Assembly: GCA_016716635.1 (NCBI GenBank)
Contig: JADJVZ010000012.1
Location: forward strand, 124,001-188,000
Reading direction: 5' to 3'
Length of the DNA: 64,000 bases
Source of the DNA: Micropruina sp.
GTDB taxonomy: Bacteria; Actinomycetota; Actinomycetes; Propionibacteriales; Propionibacteriaceae
The notes beneath the pieces are model-generated. The model was not told the DNA's origin and did not search any database. It saw only the letters and a program-made list of their open reading frames with translations. Below, one piece after another: positions 62,011-64,000 of this stretch. The position numbers and the translations under genes were made by a program. How positions within the stretch are numbered: position 1 is the stretch's first letter; each line of letters begins with the position of its first letter.

Positions 62011-62133
62011 CGGACCAACTCCACGTCGTGCCCGCGGGCGGTAAGGGAGGCGCGCGTCGCATCCCAGCCCGCAGCGCCCAGCAGAGGACTGGGCATTACC
62101 AACACCCCTCGCCATCGCTCCAGGCTAACGCCC

Positions 62134-62766
62134 TCAGTTGGCGACGAAGGCGGCCTTTGCGTAGAACTCGGGACGGTCGAGCGAATCGAGGAGCGCCGTC
62201 GCGAGGTCGCCGTAGGTGATGCTCCTCGACTGCGGCTGTGGGGCGATCCCGATGCGGTAGGAACCCGTCGCCGGGTTGTCGAGCAACCGTGGCGGACGCA
62301 CCGAGATCCAGTCGTTCTCGCTTCGCTGGAGCACCTCTTCCATGCGGCGCATGTCGTCGTAGGTGGCACCGAAGAATTGCTCCAGGATCGGCATCAGCAC
62401 CCGCCGCTCGAAGAACGCTTGCTCCTCGCGCGGCCCCACCGGGGCCGCCGAAACCACGGCGATGCGGCGAATCGAGTGCGACGCCATGGCGGACACGATG
62501 TTCGCGACTCCCTCGGAGTACACGGTGGTCGGGGCGCGCGAGGCCCCGATTCCCAGGGCCGACACCACGGCGTCGCACCCCTCCAACCCCCGGGCGACGG
62601 ACGCTGGGTCGAGTACGTCGCAGGCGCGGGCAACGAGCCGCGGATCCTGCGCGGTCACGGTCTCCGGTCGGCGCGCGAGGGCGATGGCATCGTGGCCCCG
62701 AGCGAGAGCCTGCTCAACCACGAGCGATCCGGTGCGACCCGAGGCCCCGACGACGGCAATCTTCAT
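62134..62766 (-). CDS. NmrA/SDR-like NAD(P)-binding protein
   Basis: The 210-residue protein starts MKIAVVGASGRTGSLVVEQALARGHDAIALARRPE, where GASGRTG is the Rossmann dinucleotide motif of atypical SDRs. CDVLDPASVARGLEGCDAVVSALG, RRIAVVSAAPVG and SVRPPRLLDNPATGSYRIG follow, as in YwnB/NmrA-like oxidoreductase or NADP sensor proteins. The ATG at 62766 has AGGGAG upstream. It is divergent from marR, sharing a palindromic operator. Confidence 0.88.
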   Translation of the reverse strand: MKIAVVGASGRTGSLVVEQALARGHDAIALARRPETVTAQDPRLVARACDVLDPASVARGLEGCDAVVSALGIGASRAPTTVYSEGVANIVSAMASHSIRRIAVVSAAPVGPREEQAFFERRVLMPILEQFFGATYDDMRRMEEVLQRSENDWISVRPPRLLDNPATGSYRIGIAPQPQSRSITYGDLATALLDSLDRPEFYAKAAFVAN

Positions 62767-62790
62767 GGTTCTCCCTGTAAGCACCAATAA

Positions 62791-62817
62791 GTGATTGTCA
62801 CCTTAGGTGACAATCAC
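62791..62817. promoter_or_regulatory. Palindromic MarR operator
   Basis: A perfect 13-bp inverted repeat with one central base; the left arm is GTGATTGTCACCT and the right arm its exact complement. It lies midway between the divergent NmrA-like and marR genes, 25 bases from the start of the former, so one MarR dimer could repress both. Confidence 0.9.
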
Positions 62818-62840
62818 CCCCAGTGTCTATGCTCGGGACT

Positions 62841-63342
62841 GTGAGCCACGACCAGCTGCCAAACTACGCCGAGTCGCCTTCGTTCCTGCTCTCCCAGATC
62901 GGTGCCCGGTCGGCCCAGGTGTTCGCCGAACGCCTCCGGGGCGAGGGCATGTCACCGCGAGAGTTCGGGGTGCTCACCCACGTCGCGGCCAACCCCGGCC
63001 AGACCCAACAACAACTGGCCGACGCGTTGGGCATCCATCGCAACAACATGGTGGGGCTGATTGACGAGGTGGAGGCTGCCGGCTGGGTTCTCCCGCGCGC
63101 GCAGCCGAACCGACCGCCGGGCCTTCAACGTGCAGATCACGCCCACCGGCTCGGCCCTGGTCGCCCGCGCCGCGGCCCTGATCCCGTTGATGGATGAGGA
63201 CGTCGTCGCGGGCCTCACCACCCCGGAGCGGCAGACCCTGCTGGCTCTCCTCACCAAGCTGGGAGCACTCCTCGACCTCACTCCAGGCATCCATCCCGCC
63301 ATGCGCGCCGGCTATCAGGGGCGGCGCCCCACTACCCCATGA
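62841..63342 (+). CDS. MarR-family regulator, apparent frameshift
   Basis: The frame gives VSHDQLPNYAESPSFLLSQIGARSAQVFAERLRGEGMSPREFGVLTHVAANPGQTQQQLADALGIHRNNMVGLIDEVEAAGWV, a MarR wHTH. At 63088-63089 there is GTTCTCCC where GTCTCCC keeps the frame; it then reads SRARSRTDRRAFNVQITPTGSALVARAAALIPLMDEDVVAGLTTPERQTLLALLTKLGALLDL. Full length is about 166 residues. The GTG at 62841 may be leaderless (TATGCT at 62828-62833 as -10); a GTG at 62823 and an ATG at 62829 are also in frame. Confidence 0.82.
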
Positions 63343-63417
63343 GCCCGATGTCGAGGTCATAACCAGGACGATCGCCCTCGCCAGGTGGGCAATCCCCTCC
63401 GGGCTGACGCGAGGCCG

Positions 63418-63756
63418 CTAGCCGGGATACCTCTTGGTCTCTGGCGCCCAAGCCGAGCCCGTCCAGTAGCAAATCGCTTGGGGGTCGGAGGGATCGGGAA
63501 ACCACCCGGCTGCCGTGGAGGGCGAGACTGTCTGAGCTGGCGTCAGCGCTGCCACCGTCGCGGCCTGCATGGCCACTCCTTGCTGCTGGGTAGCCAACGC
63601 CTGGCGCTGCAATTCAATCAGCTGCATGTTCTGCACAACGTTGGCGCGTGCTGCGTTGCGTGTCTGCTTGGCCATCCTCCTAGCACTCTCAGCATCGGTG
63701 CGATAGCTGATGATCCCTAACGTCGAAAGTGAGGCAGCCTTACGAATGAGTCCCAT
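63418..63756 (-). CDS. DUF2510-domain small protein
   Basis: The 112-residue protein starts MGLIRKAASLSTLGIISYRTDAESARRMAKQTRNAARANVVQNMQLIELQRQALATQQQGV, a basic helical region, and ends AGWFPDPSDPQAICYWTGSAWAPETKRY, which is the DUF2510 signature (GWYxDPxxxxxxRYWDGxxWT). Such proteins often have membrane or short-helix N-termini and no known function. The start at 63756 is chosen because the longer frame lacks a good ribosome binding site. Confidence 0.78.
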   Translation of the reverse strand: MGLIRKAASLSTLGIISYRTDAESARRMAKQTRNAARANVVQNMQLIELQRQALATQQQGVAMQAATVAALTPAQTVSPSTAAGWFPDPSDPQAICYWTGSAWAPETKRYPG

Positions 63757-63879
63757 GCGTCCGCATCGTAGGGACCCCGGCTGCGGCTTCTCAACCAAGG
63801 CACCTAAGCCTCGGGGCGACGAAGCTCCCGCCAATGCAGATCGCAGCAAGACAGCAGGGAAGGTCGATGTCCTCGCTCG

Positions 63880-64000
63880 TCAGGCCACCACGGCCAGAGC
63901 GAAGGGAAGCACTTCGGGCGCACCTGCCGCACGGAGCAGTTTCGCCGCGACGGTGAGGGTCCAGCGGGAGTCGCAGAGGTCATCCACGAGCAGCACTGGG
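63880..64000 (-). CDS. RecQ-type helicase C-terminus with PRTase-like domain (partial)
   Basis: The minus-strand frame at the window edge reads PVLLVDDLCDSRWTLTVAAKLLRAAGAPEVLPFALAVVA and ends with TGA at 63880-63882. This is a phosphoribosyltransferase motif (LLVDDxxDSRWTxTVAAxLLRxAGA) found at the end of actinobacterial RecQ-family ATP-dependent helicases. The helicase part lies outside the window. Confidence 0.7.
   Translation of the reverse strand, partial: PVLLVDDLCDSRWTLTVAAKLLRAAGAPEVLPFALAVVA

Overview
The window is high-GC, gene-dense DNA from an actinobacterium (Actinomycetota), possibly Propionibacteriaceae-like; the genus cannot be fixed from sequence alone. Support comes from the dnaK-grpE-dnaJ-hspR heat-shock operon with HAIR operators, the RecQ-PRTase tail, DUF2510/DUF3558-type proteins and GTG starts with strong GGAGG ribosome binding sites.

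Region 1 (1-840): the 3' end of a TspO/MBR gene and a small protein with four ARINPG-like repeats. Region 2 (about 840-18869) is an accessory island bounded by truncated copies of one IS3-family element (here IS-A, three copies, all lacking the left end), with a second IS3 element (IS-B) beside the right-hand copy. The cargo is two polymorphic-toxin-like loci and their accessories. One is an Rhs C-terminal remnant followed by a pentapeptide-like gene. The other is a complete secreted Rhs protein with a type-44-like toxin tip, translationally coupled to a small lipoprotein, and preceded by a secreted DNRLRE-like partner and a divergent secreted lectin with a recent internal duplication.

Region 3 (18870-33341) is chromosomal core: clpB, small genes, a HAD phosphatase, two lipoproteins, the threonine-degradation pair tdh-kbl, an HsmA-like membrane protein, an AAA ATPase and the dnaK-grpE-dnaJ-hspR operon. 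HAIR inverted repeats lie before clpB (one) and dnaK (two), and HspR is encoded at the end of the dnaK operon, so both units should form one HspR regulon. Region 4 (33532-39435) has an oxidoreductase, a VOC protein, an intergenic inverted-repeat element, a BglG/LicT antiterminator and a beta-glucoside-type PTS permease whose leader carries a RAT/terminator pair, and an L,D-transpeptidase.

Region 5 (39535-45178) has a DUF3558-like lipoprotein and a duplicated DUF2271-PepSY pair next to apbE, which suggests an envelope flavin/electron-transfer module, then a TetR regulator. Region 6 (45289-54808) has a giant 2-hydroxyacyl-CoA dehydratase activase-type protein, a proline-rich repeat protein, a 3-methyladenine DNA glycosylase, and E2/E1-beta/E1-alpha of a 2-oxoacid or acetoin dehydrogenase. 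Region 7 (54920-64000) has a YgjV-like protein, a MarR/membrane/M23 peptidase operon, a TPP-riboswitch-controlled thiamin ABC transporter, a HAD phosphatase, a divergent NmrA-like/MarR pair around a palindromic operator, a DUF2510 protein and the tail of a RecQ-type helicase.

At least seven conserved genes are broken by single-base shifts, most of them at short homopolymers (IS-B orfB, the proline-rich repeat gene, E1-beta, the YgjV-like gene, thiQ, thiB and the second marR). This pattern points to sequencing or assembly error more than to real gene decay, so these genes are annotated at full length.
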